From: Cupriavidus laharis | GTDB taxonomy: Bacteria; Pseudomonadota; Gammaproteobacteria; Burkholderiales; Burkholderiaceae | DNA: 64,000 nucleotides | Reading direction: 5' to 3' | Assembly (NCBI RefSeq): GCF_914271435.1 | Contig: NZ_CAJZAI010000015.1 | Location: 43,118 to 107,117, forward strand | Shown: in pieces, positions 27,560 through 36,983 of the stretch | How the letters are laid out: every line of letters begins with the position of its first letter | Position numbering within the stretch: the stretch's first letter is position 1 | Notes under the pieces: model-generated | The model's input: the letters and a program-made list of their open reading frames with translations, nothing else | Databases searched by the model: none | Told to the model about the DNA's origin: nothing | Position numbers and translations under genes: made by a program

Positions 27560-29067
27560 GGCATGATCCCCCGCGACAGGGCCAGTTCTTCCACCGCCGA
27601 CCGGAACACTTCGGCGCGGTGCACATAGTTGCGGAACATGTCCAGGCTGGCACAGGCCGGCGACAGCAGCACCACGTCGCCGCGCTCGGCCAGTTCCGCC
27701 GCCTTGTTCACGGCGTCTTCGAGCGTGGCAGCGTCGACCAGCGACGCACCGCTGCCCTGCAGCGCATCGCGCAGCTCGCCAGCGGCACGTCCGATCAGCA
27801 CCACCGCACGCGCGTATTGCGCCACCGGCGCGGCCAGCGGCGAGAAGTCCTGCCCCTTGCCTTCGCCGCCGGCGATCAGCACGACGCGCTTGTCCAGCCC
27901 GGACAGCGCGGCCACCGTGGCGCCCACGTTGGTGCCCTTGCTGTCGTCGAAATACTCGATGTCGTCAATCGTCGCGACCCACTCCACGCGGTGCGGCTCG
28001 CCACGGTACTCGCGCAGGCCGTGCAGCAGCGCGTTGAGCGGCAGGTCGATGGCCCGGCACAGCGCCAGCGCCGCCATGGCGTTGGTGGCGTTGTGCATGC
28101 CGCGGATGTGCAGCGCGTCGGCCGGCATCAGGCGCTTGTGGCGCACCGGCACGGCTTCCTGCGCGGCGGCATCGGCCTTGCGGCGGCGCGGCTTGCCCTC
28201 CCCTTCCGCCTCCGTATCGGGTTCGGCCAGCACCAGCCAGGGCATGCCGCCCTCGCGCAGCACGCCGAAGCTGCCGGGCGTCTCGGGCAGGTCGGTGCCG
28301 AACGTCACCGGCGCCGTGCCCGGACGGGCCATGTCCATGGTCAGGCGGTCATTGCGGTTCAGCACCTGCACGCAGGCCGTGCCGGCCGGGCCGAAGATGC
28401 GCGCCTTGGACGCGGCATAGGCTTCCATCGAGCCATGCCAGTCGAGGTGGTCCTGCGTGACGTTGAGCACGGTCGCCGCGTGCGGCGCCAGCGTGTGCGT
28501 GGTTTCGAGCTGGAAGCTCGACAGCTCCAGCACCCAGACGTCGGGCAGCGTGGCCGAGGCAATGCAGGCCGACAGCTTGTCCAGCGCCGACGGGCTGATA
28601 TTGCCGGCCACCGCCACGCTCTTGCCGGCGCGCTCCACAAGACGGCCGGTCAGCGCCGTGGTGGTGGTCTTGCCATTGGTGCCGGTAATTGCCAGCACCT
28701 TCGGCGCATAGCCGGACTCGGCCTGCAGGTGCGCCAGCGCGCGCGCGAACAGCTCGATCTCGCCCCACACCGGGATGCCGCGCCCCCGCGCCGTGGCCAG
28801 CAATGCGCCGGTGCCGGACTCCAGCGGCGACAGGCCCGGGCTGATCGCCACCAGGCCGATGCCGTCGAGCAGGCTTTCGGCAAACGGACCGCCCACGAAC
28901 TCGGCCGACATCAGCTCGGCCTGCAGGAAGGCAAGGTTGGCGGGGGCCTCGCGCGTGTCGGCCACGCGCACCGCGCAGCCATTCAGGCCACACCAGCGCG
29001 CCATGGCCAGCCCCGATTCGCCGAGGCCCAGTACCAGCACATGAGGTTTTTGCAGCTCGCCAAACAC
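27556..29067 (-). CDS. murD: UDP-N-acetylmuramoyl-L-alanine--D-glutamate ligase
   Basis: Adds D-Glu as the second stem-peptide residue. It has P-loop GTNGKTTTT at about 129-137, VLNVTQDHLDWHGSMEAY near 200 and DSKGTNVGAT in the C-terminal domain. At 503 residues it is longer than typical MurD (about 440). Part of the excess is a charged stretch at about 282-315 containing GEGKPRRRKADAAAQ, between VLAEP and LHIRGMHNATNAMAAL, which looks like an inserted surface loop. The start MFGELQKPHVLVLGLGESG is normal. The gap to mraY is 58 bases. Confidence 0.96.
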   Translation of the reverse strand: MFGELQKPHVLVLGLGESGLAMARWCGLNGCAVRVADTREAPANLAFLQAELMSAEFVGGPFAESLLDGIGLVAISPGLSPLESGTGALLATARGRGIPVWGEIELFARALAHLQAESGYAPKVLAITGTNGKTTTTALTGRLVERAGKSVAVAGNISPSALDKLSACIASATLPDVWVLELSSFQLETTHTLAPHAATVLNVTQDHLDWHGSMEAYAASKARIFGPAGTACVQVLNRNDRLTMDMARPGTAPVTFGTDLPETPGSFGVLREGGMPWLVLAEPDTEAEGEGKPRRRKADAAAQEAVPVRHKRLMPADALHIRGMHNATNAMAALALCRAIDLPLNALLHGLREYRGEPHRVEWVATIDDIEYFDDSKGTNVGATVAALSGLDKRVVLIAGGEGKGQDFSPLAAPVAQYARAVVLIGRAAGELRDALQGSGASLVDAATLEDAVNKAAELAERGDVVLLSPACASLDMFRNYVHRAEVFRSAVEELALSRGIMP

Positions 29068-29125
29068 TTCGTATTCCTGCCTTTTGAGTTCAGTAATCCT
29101 GTTGTCTATATAGAGAGCGCCGGGA

Positions 29126-30295
29126 TCAGCGCAGCTTCAGCGTGGACAACCCGATCAGCACCAGCAGCATGGTGATGATCCAGAACCGCACGGTGACCTG
29201 CGTTTCCTTCCAGCCGCTCAGCTCGAAATGGTGGTGCAGCGGCGCCATGCGGAAGAGCCGGCGCCCTTCGCCATAGCGGCGCTTGGTGATCTTGAACCAC
29301 GTGACCTGCAGCATCACCGACACGGTTTCCACCACGAAGATGCCGCCCATCACGAACAGCACGATCTCCTGGCGTACGATCACGGCCACGGTGCCGAGCG
29401 CGCCGCCCAGCGCCAGCGCGCCGACGTCGCCCATGAACACCTGCGCCGGGTGCGCGTTGAACCAGAGGAAGGCCAGGCCGGCGCCGGCCATCGCCGAGCA
29501 GAAGATCAGCAACTCCCCTGCGCCGGGAATGTGCGGGAACAGCAGGTACTTGCTGTAGACCGAACTGCCCATCACATAGGCGAACACGCCCAGCCCGCTG
29601 CCGACCAGCACCACGGGCATGATCACCAGGCCGTCGAGGCCGTCGGTCAGGTTCACCGCGTTGCTGGAGCCGACGATCACCAGGTAGGTCAGCACGATGA
29701 AGCCGGCCACGCCGAGCGGGTAGCTGACTTCCTTGAAGAAGGGCACGATCAGGTTGGACTTGTACGGCATGTCCAGCGACAGGCCGCCCTCGACCCAGCT
29801 CAGGAACAGGTCCCAGACCCGCACATTGCTGCTCTCGGAGACCGAGAACGCGAGATAAACGGCGGCGACCAGCCCGATCAGCGTCTGCCAGAAGAACTTC
29901 TCGCGGCTCGACATGCCGCGCGGGTCGCGATAAACCACCTTGCGGTAGTCGTCGACCCAGCCGATGGCGCCGTAGCCGATCGTGACCAGCATCACCACCC
30001 AGATGAAGCGGTTGCCCCAGTCGCACCACAGCACAGTGGAGATGGCGATGGAGACTAGCACCAGCACGCCGCCCATGGTCGGCGTGCCGGACTTGACCAG
30101 GTGGGTCTGCGGGCCGATGGTGCGCACGGCCTGGCCGACCTTCAGTTCGGTCAGCTTGCGGATGACCCACGGACCGGCGGCGAGGCCGATCACCAGCGCG
30201 GTGAGGTTGGCCATCACCGCGCGGAAGGTCAGGTAGTTGACGACCCGAAGGAAGCTGTAATCGTTTTGCAGCCACTGGGCCAGAGCCAATAACAT
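29126..30295 (-). CDS. mraY: phospho-MurNAc-pentapeptide translocase (lipid I synthase)
   Basis: Transfers phospho-MurNAc-pentapeptide to undecaprenyl phosphate. The 389-residue protein has about ten membrane helices. Conserved aspartate motifs are GWVDDYRKV, NLTDGLDGL and VFMGDVGALALGG; PLHHHFELSGWKE is the MraY-type HHH signature in the last cytoplasmic loop. It starts 13 bases after murF, and all active-site motifs are intact. Confidence 0.97.
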   Translation of the reverse strand: MLLALAQWLQNDYSFLRVVNYLTFRAVMANLTALVIGLAAGPWVIRKLTELKVGQAVRTIGPQTHLVKSGTPTMGGVLVLVSIAISTVLWCDWGNRFIWVVMLVTIGYGAIGWVDDYRKVVYRDPRGMSSREKFFWQTLIGLVAAVYLAFSVSESSNVRVWDLFLSWVEGGLSLDMPYKSNLIVPFFKEVSYPLGVAGFIVLTYLVIVGSSNAVNLTDGLDGLVIMPVVLVGSGLGVFAYVMGSSVYSKYLLFPHIPGAGELLIFCSAMAGAGLAFLWFNAHPAQVFMGDVGALALGGALGTVAVIVRQEIVLFVMGGIFVVETVSVMLQVTWFKITKRRYGEGRRLFRMAPLHHHFELSGWKETQVTVRFWIITMLLVLIGLSTLKLR

Positions 30296-30308
30296 CGTGT
30301 TTTCTTAC

Positions 30309-31709
30309 TTAGTGTGCGGAAGTGTCTGCGACCAGCGCATCCACGATCCGTTCCATGCGCATGAAGCGCGATCCCTTCACCAGCACGGCGCCAGCCCTGG
30401 CCACCATGCCCCCTGCGTCTTCCCCCAGCGCCTGGGCGAGGTCCTCTGCCCGGCCGAAATGCCTGCCCTCCGCGCCAAAAGCCTGCACCGCATGCGTGGC
30501 CAGTTCACCCGTGGCCCATAACGCTTCGATGCCACGCGCCTGCGCATAGGCGCCGATCTCCGTGTGGAAGGCCGGCCCCTGGTCGCCCACTTCGCCCATG
30601 TCGCCAAGCACCAGCAGGCGCGGCGCGGCAAACCCGGCCAGCACGTCGATCGCGGCACGCATGGAATCAGGGTTGGCGTTGTAGGTGTCGTCGATCACCA
30701 CCGTGCCGCCCGGCGTGTGCTTGACCTGCAGGCGGCCCTTGACCGCCTTGAACGCGGCCAGTCCTTCCTGGATGGCCGGCACCTGCACGCCGGCAGCCAG
30801 CGCACACGCGGTTGCCGCGAGCGCGTTGCGGACGTTGTGCGTGCCGAGCAGGGCAAGGCGGACCTCGAACGCATGGCCCGGTGCGCGGACCTGCATCACC
30901 TGCACGCCGTCGACCAGCGCCACGGTGGCATGCACGTCCGCGTCAGGCGTGGTGCCAAAGCTGAGCACGCGGCGCGTGCCGGCAGCCTCGCGCCAGATGG
31001 CGGCATGCTGGCCGCCGCTCTCCTCGTCGAGCGGGAACACGGCCACGCCATCGGCAGGCAGCGCGGCAATGGCCGCGGCGTGCTCATGGGCCACGGCTTC
31101 CACGCTGACCATGAATTCCTGGTGTTCGCGCTGGGCATTCGTGATCACCGCGACGGTCGGCTGGGCGATGCCGGCCAGGTAGACCGTTTCGCCCGGATGG
31201 TTCATGCCGAGTTCAAGCACCGCCAGCCGGTGCGCCGCGCGCAGGCGCAGCACCGTCAGCGGCAGGCCGATGTCGTTGTTCAGGTTGCCGCCCGTGGCCA
31301 GGCGATGATCTTCGCCCACTGCCGCGGCGAAGATCGCCGCGATCATCTCCTTGACCGTGGTCTTGCCGTTGCTGCCCGTCACCGCTACCGCCGGCAGCGT
31401 GAACTGGCGGCGCCAGCCGGCCCCGAGTTCGCCGAGCGCGATGCGGGTGTCCGGCGCGACGATGGCCGGCACGCCGGCATCGACATCGCGGCTCACCAGC
31501 ACGGCGGCGGCGCCGCGCGCCACCACGTCGGCGACGAAATCATGGGCATCGAAGCGCTCGCCCTTGAGCGCAACGAACAGGTCGCCCGGCTCGACCGTGC
31601 GGCTGTCCGTATGCACGCGGGCAAAACCCCGGGTGCCGTCGCCCGAAACACGCGCGCCGGCAATCCAGCCGGCGGCTTCCTGCAAACTGGTCATCACTGA
31701 TTGGCTCAT
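30309..31709 (-). CDS. murF: UDP-MurNAc-tripeptide--D-alanyl-D-alanine ligase
   Basis: Adds D-Ala-D-Ala, the product of Ddl in the same cluster, to the UDP-MurNAc-tripeptide. The 466-residue protein has P-loop GSNGKTTVKEM near residue 112, ELGMNHPGE, TNAQREHQEFM and DDTYNANPDSMRAA in the C-terminal domain. The start overlaps the murE stop by four bases. Confidence 0.97.
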   Translation of the reverse strand: MSQSVMTSLQEAAGWIAGARVSGDGTRGFARVHTDSRTVEPGDLFVALKGERFDAHDFVADVVARGAAAVLVSRDVDAGVPAIVAPDTRIALGELGAGWRRQFTLPAVAVTGSNGKTTVKEMIAAIFAAAVGEDHRLATGGNLNNDIGLPLTVLRLRAAHRLAVLELGMNHPGETVYLAGIAQPTVAVITNAQREHQEFMVSVEAVAHEHAAAIAALPADGVAVFPLDEESGGQHAAIWREAAGTRRVLSFGTTPDADVHATVALVDGVQVMQVRAPGHAFEVRLALLGTHNVRNALAATACALAAGVQVPAIQEGLAAFKAVKGRLQVKHTPGGTVVIDDTYNANPDSMRAAIDVLAGFAAPRLLVLGDMGEVGDQGPAFHTEIGAYAQARGIEALWATGELATHAVQAFGAEGRHFGRAEDLAQALGEDAGGMVARAGAVLVKGSRFMRMERIVDALVADTSAH

Positions 31710-33268
31710 GCCGATACCCCCCGCGTGGCGAGGGCCAGGCGTACATGCTCGCGGTCCGAGAACGGCCGCTTGCGGCCCTGGATTTCCTGTGTGGCCTCAT
31801 GGCCCTTGCCGGCCACCAGCACCACGTCGGCACCGGCCGCGTGCTTGATTGCGTAAAGGATGGCAGCGGCGCGGTCCTCGATCTGGCGCCCGCGCGCGCG
31901 GTCGGCCATGCCGTCGGCAATGGCGTCGAGGATGTCCTGCGGATCCTCGCTGCGCGGGTTGTCGCTGGTCAGCACGATCTCGTCCGCGAGGCGCTCGGCC
32001 ACGCCGCCCATCAGCGGACGCTTGATCGGATCACGGTCGCCGCCGCAGCCGAACACGCACCACAGGCGGCCATTGCGCGCCTGCGCGACCGGACGCAGCG
32101 CTTCGAGCGTCTTCTCCAGCGCGTCGGGCGTGTGCGCGTAATCGACCACGGCCAGCGGGCCGTCCTGGCCCGCGTGCGCACCGAACAGCTCCATGCGGCC
32201 GTCCACGGGCGAGAGCGCGCGCAGTGCGGCGAGTGCGGCGTCCCAGGCCACGCCATTGGCCAGCGCCGCCCCCAGCACCGCGAGCAGGTTGCTGACGTTG
32301 AAGGCGCCGATCATCGGCGTGGCCACATCGGCGTTGCCGAAGCTGCCATCGATATGGAAGGCGGTGCCGGTCGCCGTCGCGCGGACACCGGTGGCACGCA
32401 ACCACTGTCCACGCGCCCCGCTGACCGAGGCGCCCGCCGCGCCGTCGATGCCGTATTCGATCACGTGCGGTGCCTGGATAGCCGCGCCATTGGACGCCAG
32501 CAGTCGCCGGCCCATCGCGTCGTCGCGGTTGATCACGGCGGTGCGCAGTCCGTCCCAGCGGAACAGGCGCACCTTGGCGGCCTCGTACTCCGCCATGGTG
32601 CCGTGGTAATCGAGATGGTCCTGCGTCAGGTTGGTCAGGACCGCCACCGAGAAGTGCGTGCCGGCCACGCGCTCCTGCTCGAGCCCGTGCGAAGACACTT
32701 CCATCGTCACCGCACGCGCGCCGGCGTCGTGCAGGCTCGCCAGGCTGGCCTGCAACTGCACGGCGTCCGGCGTGGTGAAGCCGGTCGGCTGCAGCGCATC
32801 CGGAAAGCCGGTTCCGAGCGTGCCAATGGTCGCGCATGGCGTACCGGTGGCCTGCAGCAGACGCGCCAGCCACTGGCTGCACGAGGTCTTGCCATTGGTG
32901 CCCGTGATGCCGGTCACCGCCAGCCCGCGCGCAGGATTGCCGTGCCAACCGGCAGCGATCGGGCCGGCCAACTGGTACAGGTTGTCCAGCGCCAGGTGCG
33001 GCACGGCGTCGCCGAACGGCCAGTCGTACCCGTCGGCCTCATAGAGGATGGCGCCGGCACCCGCGGCAATGGCCTGCGCGATATGCGGCCGGCCGTCGGT
33101 CGACAGGCGGTCGTTGCCGAGCACGTAGGCAACAAAGACGTCGCCGCGCACCAGCCGGCGCGTGTCGCCGGTCAGCTGGGCATTGGCCGGCACCCTGGTA
33201 CGCAGCCAGGCCAGCGCGTCGCTGGCCTGTGCGGTGATTTCGAGCGGGAGCAGCGGCTTGGCCGTCAT
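31706..33268 (-). CDS. murE: UDP-MurNAc-dipeptide--meso-diaminopimelate ligase
   Basis: Adds the third stem residue. The 520-residue protein has P-loop GTNGKTSCSQ and, in the C-terminal domain, TSDNPRSEDP. The DNPR motif is diagnostic for meso-diaminopimelate rather than lysine, consistent with a Gram-negative wall. ATG 33268 overlaps the ftsI stop (ATGA) and is preferred to a GTG five codons upstream. The N-terminal part has the UDP-MurNAc-binding SRLV-like turn (DTRRLVRGDVF). Confidence 0.96.
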   Translation of the reverse strand: MTAKPLLPLEITAQASDALAWLRTRVPANAQLTGDTRRLVRGDVFVAYVLGNDRLSTDGRPHIAQAIAAGAGAILYEADGYDWPFGDAVPHLALDNLYQLAGPIAAGWHGNPARGLAVTGITGTNGKTSCSQWLARLLQATGTPCATIGTLGTGFPDALQPTGFTTPDAVQLQASLASLHDAGARAVTMEVSSHGLEQERVAGTHFSVAVLTNLTQDHLDYHGTMAEYEAAKVRLFRWDGLRTAVINRDDAMGRRLLASNGAAIQAPHVIEYGIDGAAGASVSGARGQWLRATGVRATATGTAFHIDGSFGNADVATPMIGAFNVSNLLAVLGAALANGVAWDAALAALRALSPVDGRMELFGAHAGQDGPLAVVDYAHTPDALEKTLEALRPVAQARNGRLWCVFGCGGDRDPIKRPLMGGVAERLADEIVLTSDNPRSEDPQDILDAIADGMADRARGRQIEDRAAAILYAIKHAAGADVVLVAGKGHEATQEIQGRKRPFSDREHVRLALATRGVSA

Positions 33269-35067
33269 TGCGTCGAGCTCCACGGTTCGCTTTCCTGGAC
33301 CTTGTCGCTGACCACGAGCTGGCGGATCGGCGAGTCGGGCTGGACGTTCAGTGCGCGCAGCGTGCCACCGGTAATCGCGGCAAAGACCGGGCCGGCCACG
33401 GCGCCGCCGTAGTGGCTGCCGGCGGTCGGCTCGTCCACGCTGACGGCCACGATCACGCGCGGGTTCGACATCGGCGCCAGGCCGATGAACGACGCGCGGT
33501 ACTTGCTGCGGTTGTAGCCGCGGCCTTCGTGCTTGTACGCGGTGCCGGTCTTGCCGCCGACGCGGTAGCCCATCACCTGCGCTTCCGGCGCGGTGCCGCC
33601 CGGCGCGGTCACGGTCTCGAGCATGGCGCGCACGTCGCGGGCGACCTGCGGCGACAGGATGCGTTCGCCGGTGGCAGGGCCGTTGGTGCGGAACATTGAC
33701 ACGGGGATGATCTCGCCGTCATGCGCGAAGATCGTGTAGGCATGCGCCATCTGGAACAGCGACACCGACAGGCCGTAGCCGTAGGACATGGTGGCCTGCT
33801 CGATGGGGCGCCAGCTCTTGTACGGGCGCACGCGCCCCGCCACGGCACCGGGGAAGCCGATCTTGGGCGCCTGGCCGAGGCCGACGCTGGTGAACATGTC
33901 CCACATTTCCTGGGGCTTCATCATCATCGCGATCTTGGTCGTGCCGATATTGCTCGACTTCTGGATCACGCCGCCCACGGTCAGCGCGCCGTAGTTGTGG
34001 GTATCACTGATGGTGGCGCCTTCGAAGTTGTACTTGCCGGTGGTAACGACCACCGTGGACGGCGTCACGCGCTTGAGCTGCAGGGCAAGGCCGATGGTGA
34101 TCGGCTTCATCATCGAGCCCGGCTCGAAGGTGTCGGTCAGCACGCGGTTGCGCAGCTGTTCGCCCGACAACCGGGAGCGGTCGTTCGGGTTGTAGGTTGG
34201 CCAGTTGGCCAGCGCCAGCACTTCGCCGGTCTGCGCGTCGAGCACCACCGCGCTGGCCGCCTTCGCCTTGCTGCGCTCGACCACCGCCTTCAGCTCGTTG
34301 TAGGCCAGGTACTGGATCTTGGCGTCGATCGACAGCTGCATGTCCGTGCCATCGCGCGGCGTCTTGATGATGCCGACGTCCTCGACCACGCGGCCCAGGC
34401 GGTCCTTGATCACCTGGCGCGCGCCGGGGCGCCCGGCCAGGCCGGCTTCGCGCGCGAGTTCCACGCCTTCCTGGCCGCGGTCCTCGACATTGGTGAAGCC
34501 GACGATGTGGGCCATCGCCTCGCCTTCCGGGTAGAAGCGCTTGTACTCGCGGGTCTGGTGGATGCCTTCGATCTTCAGCGCGGCGATCTTCTCCGCCGCA
34601 TCAGGCTGGACCTGGCGTTTCAGGTAGACAAAGCTCTTGTCCTCCGACAGCTTGCGGCCCAGTTCCTTCTCGGACATGTCGAGCAGCTTCGCGAGCTGGC
34701 GGATCTTGGCGGCTTCGACCTTGTCGGGCACGTCTTCGGGCACCGCCCAGATCGCCTTGACCGGCAGGCTGGTGGCCAGCACCAGGCCGTTGCGGTCCAG
34801 GATCTTGCCGCGCGTGGCCGGCAGCTCAAGCGTGCGCTGGAAGCGTTTCTTGCCTTCGGCCTCGTAGAACTGGTTGCCGGGACCCTGGATCCACATCGCG
34901 CGTACGGCCAGCGCCACGAACGCCGCGAACATCAGGAACACGACGAACTTGGAACGCCACATCGGCAGGCGCAGGCCCAGCACGGGGCTGGCCGAGAACT
35001 GGCCGGTGCGCGGACGCGAGTTGTTCGGGCGGTTGCGCGAGGCGGCGCCGATGCGTGCCATGCTCAT
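33265..35067 (-). CDS. ftsI: septal transpeptidase FtsI (PBP3)
   Basis: Class B penicillin-binding protein that cross-links septal peptidoglycan made by FtsW. The 600-residue protein has a short cytoplasmic tail, a membrane anchor at about 38-60, a pedestal dimerisation region and a transpeptidase domain. The catalytic serine is Ser318 in SMMK (318-321), followed by SSN in IQKSSNIGTTK and KTG in GGKTGTAYKHEG. ATG 35067 overlaps the ftsL stop by four bases; a second ATG two codons later is possible. Confidence 0.97.
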   Translation of the reverse strand: MSMARIGAASRNRPNNSRPRTGQFSASPVLGLRLPMWRSKFVVFLMFAAFVALAVRAMWIQGPGNQFYEAEGKKRFQRTLELPATRGKILDRNGLVLATSLPVKAIWAVPEDVPDKVEAAKIRQLAKLLDMSEKELGRKLSEDKSFVYLKRQVQPDAAEKIAALKIEGIHQTREYKRFYPEGEAMAHIVGFTNVEDRGQEGVELAREAGLAGRPGARQVIKDRLGRVVEDVGIIKTPRDGTDMQLSIDAKIQYLAYNELKAVVERSKAKAASAVVLDAQTGEVLALANWPTYNPNDRSRLSGEQLRNRVLTDTFEPGSMMKPITIGLALQLKRVTPSTVVVTTGKYNFEGATISDTHNYGALTVGGVIQKSSNIGTTKIAMMMKPQEMWDMFTSVGLGQAPKIGFPGAVAGRVRPYKSWRPIEQATMSYGYGLSVSLFQMAHAYTIFAHDGEIIPVSMFRTNGPATGERILSPQVARDVRAMLETVTAPGGTAPEAQVMGYRVGGKTGTAYKHEGRGYNRSKYRASFIGLAPMSNPRVIVAVSVDEPTAGSHYGGAVAGPVFAAITGGTLRALNVQPDSPIRQLVVSDKVQESEPWSSTQ

Positions 35068-35393
35068 GGACGTTCCTCCCCGGCAGGGGCGGAGGCGCCA
35101 GCCGCGGGCGCCGGTGCTGCCTGCGGCAGCACGATGCCCGACAGGTACTGGGTCTTGCCCGCCATGACCGGCGCCATGCGCAGCTGGGTGCGCGCCGCGT
35201 CGGCAATGCGCGCGCTCTTGCCCAGCGCGCTTTGCTGGTACTGCAGCCGCGACCAGTCGATGTCGAGCTGCCTTTCTTCGGCCTGCGCGCGCTCCAGCGC
35301 CACAAACAGCGTGCGCGCCTGATGCTGCGCGCTGACCAGCGAGAGCGCACAGAAGATCAGCGCGGCGAGCAGGAAGAAGGTCAGTCGGTTCAT
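35064..35393 (-). CDS. ftsL: cell division protein FtsL
   Basis: Small bitopic divisome protein that forms a complex with FtsB and FtsQ and activates FtsWI. It has 109 residues: an N-terminal transmembrane helix (about 3-22, LTFFLLAALIFCALSLVSA), a periplasmic coiled coil with heptad-like leucines (about 28-65) and a Pro/Ala-rich tail. Overlaps of four bases with both rsmH and ftsI indicate tight translational coupling. Confidence 0.93.
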   Translation of the reverse strand: MNRLTFFLLAALIFCALSLVSAQHQARTLFVALERAQAEERQLDIDWSRLQYQQSALGKSARIADAARTQLRMAPVMAGKTQYLSGIVLPQAAPAPAAGASAPAGEERP

Positions 35394-36388
35394 GCCGGCA
35401 CCGCCCCCCGGCCCGGTGCGGCCGGCGCCAGTTTCTCGGCCACGCGCATCACGGCCGAGCGTGCGCGCGGGTTGTCGGCAATTTCCTGCGCGCCGGGCTT
35501 GACGCGGCCCAGCAGGCGCAGCGTGGGCTGCGGCAGGTCGGCCGCACGCAGCGGCGCGCGGCGCAGCGCCGGATCGGCATCCTGCTGGGGACGGGCGTGC
35601 GCCGCCATGAACCGCTTGACGATGCGGTCCTCCAGCGAATGGAAGCTGATCACCACGAGGCGCCCCCCTACCTGCAGCAGCTCATAGGCCGCCTTCAGCC
35701 CTCTTTCGAGGTCCTCAAGCTCTTGATTGACGTGAATCCGTAGAGCCTGAAAGGTGCGGGTCGCAGGGTCCTGACCCTTCTCGCGTGTTTTGACGGCTTT
35801 CGCCACGAGCGCGGCAAGGTCGGCAGTAGTGGCGATGGGTCCGCCATCGCCGGGTTCGCGCCGGCGAGCAACAATCGCCTTTGCAATCTGTACAGCAAAC
35901 CGTTCTTCCCCATAGTCTCGTATCACCCTGGCAATGTCCTGCTCTTCCGCCTGCGCCAGCCACTCGGCGGCGGTGATGCCGCGCGTGGTGTCCATGCGCA
36001 TGTCCAGCGGGCCCTCGAAACGAAAGGAAAACCCCCTCGCCGCCTCATCGATCTGGGGCGAGCTGATCCCCAGGTCGAGCAGCACGCCAGCCACATGGCC
36101 GCGCCCGGCCAGGCGCTCGCCCATGTCTGCAAAGCTCGCGTGCTCAATGGAGAAGCGGGCATCCTGGATGGTGCCCGCTTCTGCGATTGCTGCTGGGTCC
36201 TTGTCGAACGCGACGAGGGCCCCGTCTGGCCCCAGCCGGGCCAGAACCGCCCGGCTGTGCCCTCCCCTGCCGAAGGTGCCGTCCACGTAAACACCGTCCG
36301 GCCGCCAGACCAGCGCCTCGACGGCCTCGTCCAGCAGCACGGTGCGATGGCGCAGGGCGGGGGTTGCCGGCGATCCGGTAGGACTCAT
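35390..36388 (-). CDS. rsmH: 16S rRNA m4C1402 methyltransferase
   Basis: SAM-dependent N4-methylation of C1402 in the ribosomal P site. The 332-residue protein has VYVDGTFGRGGHSRAVLA as the SAM-binding motif, GVLLDLGISSPQID, FRFEGPLDMRMDTTRG and the C-terminal VISFHSLEDRIVKRFM. It begins seven bases after mraZ and overlaps ftsL. The gene was formerly called mraW. Confidence 0.97.
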   Translation of the reverse strand: MSPTGSPATPALRHRTVLLDEAVEALVWRPDGVYVDGTFGRGGHSRAVLARLGPDGALVAFDKDPAAIAEAGTIQDARFSIEHASFADMGERLAGRGHVAGVLLDLGISSPQIDEAARGFSFRFEGPLDMRMDTTRGITAAEWLAQAEEQDIARVIRDYGEERFAVQIAKAIVARRREPGDGGPIATTADLAALVAKAVKTREKGQDPATRTFQALRIHVNQELEDLERGLKAAYELLQVGGRLVVISFHSLEDRIVKRFMAAHARPQQDADPALRRAPLRAADLPQPTLRLLGRVKPGAQEIADNPRARSAVMRVAEKLAPAAPGRGAVPA

Positions 36389-36395
36389 GACCTCG

Positions 36396-36824
36396 TCAGA
36401 AAGAGAAATTCTTCAATGCTTCCGGCATGCCCTGCGCCATCGCCTGCTGTTCCTTGGCGGCGTATGTCGCGGCATCCCAGACTTCGAAATGGCTGCCCAT
36501 GCCGAGCACCATGACTTCCTTGTCGAGCATGGCGGCACTGCGCAGCTCCGGTGCGATCAGCACGCGGCCTGCGCCGTCCATTTCCACGTCGGCGGCGTTG
36601 CCCAGGAAGATGCGCTTCCACCAGTGCGCATCCATCGGCAGCGCCGCGATCCGTTCCCGGAAACTTTCCCACTCGGGCCTGGGAAACAGCAGCAGGCAGC
36701 CGTCCGGGTGCTTGGTCAGCGTCACCCGGCCCTCGGCCTGCTGTTGCAGCGCTTCCCGGTGCCGCGACGGAATGGACATCCGCCCCTTGGCATCCAGCGA
36801 GAGCGCCGATGCTCCCTGAAACAA
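36396..36824 (-). CDS. mraZ: transcriptional regulator MraZ
   Basis: First gene of the dcw cluster and its DNA-binding autoregulator. The 142-residue protein carries two SpoVT/AbrB-like halves with the DxxxR motifs LDAKGRMSIPSRHR and MDGAGRVLIAPELR. The TTG at 36824 gives FQGASALSLDAKGR at the family-standard position and length, after a G-rich ribosome site. The upstream extension to 36905 would begin inside the untranslated leader. Four operator-like repeats lie about 100 bases upstream, over its own promoter. Confidence 0.95.
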   Translation of the reverse strand: MFQGASALSLDAKGRMSIPSRHREALQQQAEGRVTLTKHPDGCLLLFPRPEWESFRERIAALPMDAHWWKRIFLGNAADVEMDGAGRVLIAPELRSAAMLDKEVMVLGMGSHFEVWDAATYAAKEQQAMAQGMPEALKNFSF

Positions 36825-36920
36825 GCTCGCCCCCCGGTCCGGCCGGCGACTGGCTTGCCGGCACGTGCGTGAATCGCTCAGTTCCCGACCCGGGGATGAT
36901 CCCACGGACAGGGCTCAATT

Positions 36921-36956
36921 TCACACAAAAATACACTTCCTCACACTATTTCCCAC
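36921..36956 (-). promoter_or_regulatory. MraZ box array (four repeats at 10-bp spacing)
   Basis: On the minus strand GTGGGA (36951-36956), GTGTGA (36941-36946), GTGTAT (36931-36936) and GTGTGA (36921-36926) recur every 10 bases. MraZ is known to bind short GTGGG-type direct repeats at this spacing. The first box overlaps the -10 and the rest cover the start of transcription, as expected for repression by MraZ. Confidence 0.8.
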
Positions 36957-36983
36957 TTTAGAGGAAGCAATTTGGCGGGTCAA
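36955..36983 (-). promoter_or_regulatory. dcw cluster promoter (Pmra)
   Basis: TTGACC (36978-36983), a 17-bp spacer and TAAAGT (36955-36960) on the minus strand. Transcription would start near 36948, inside the MraZ box array, about 125 bases before the mraZ TTG. It is the only strong promoter I see ahead of the 15-gene run. Confidence 0.8.
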
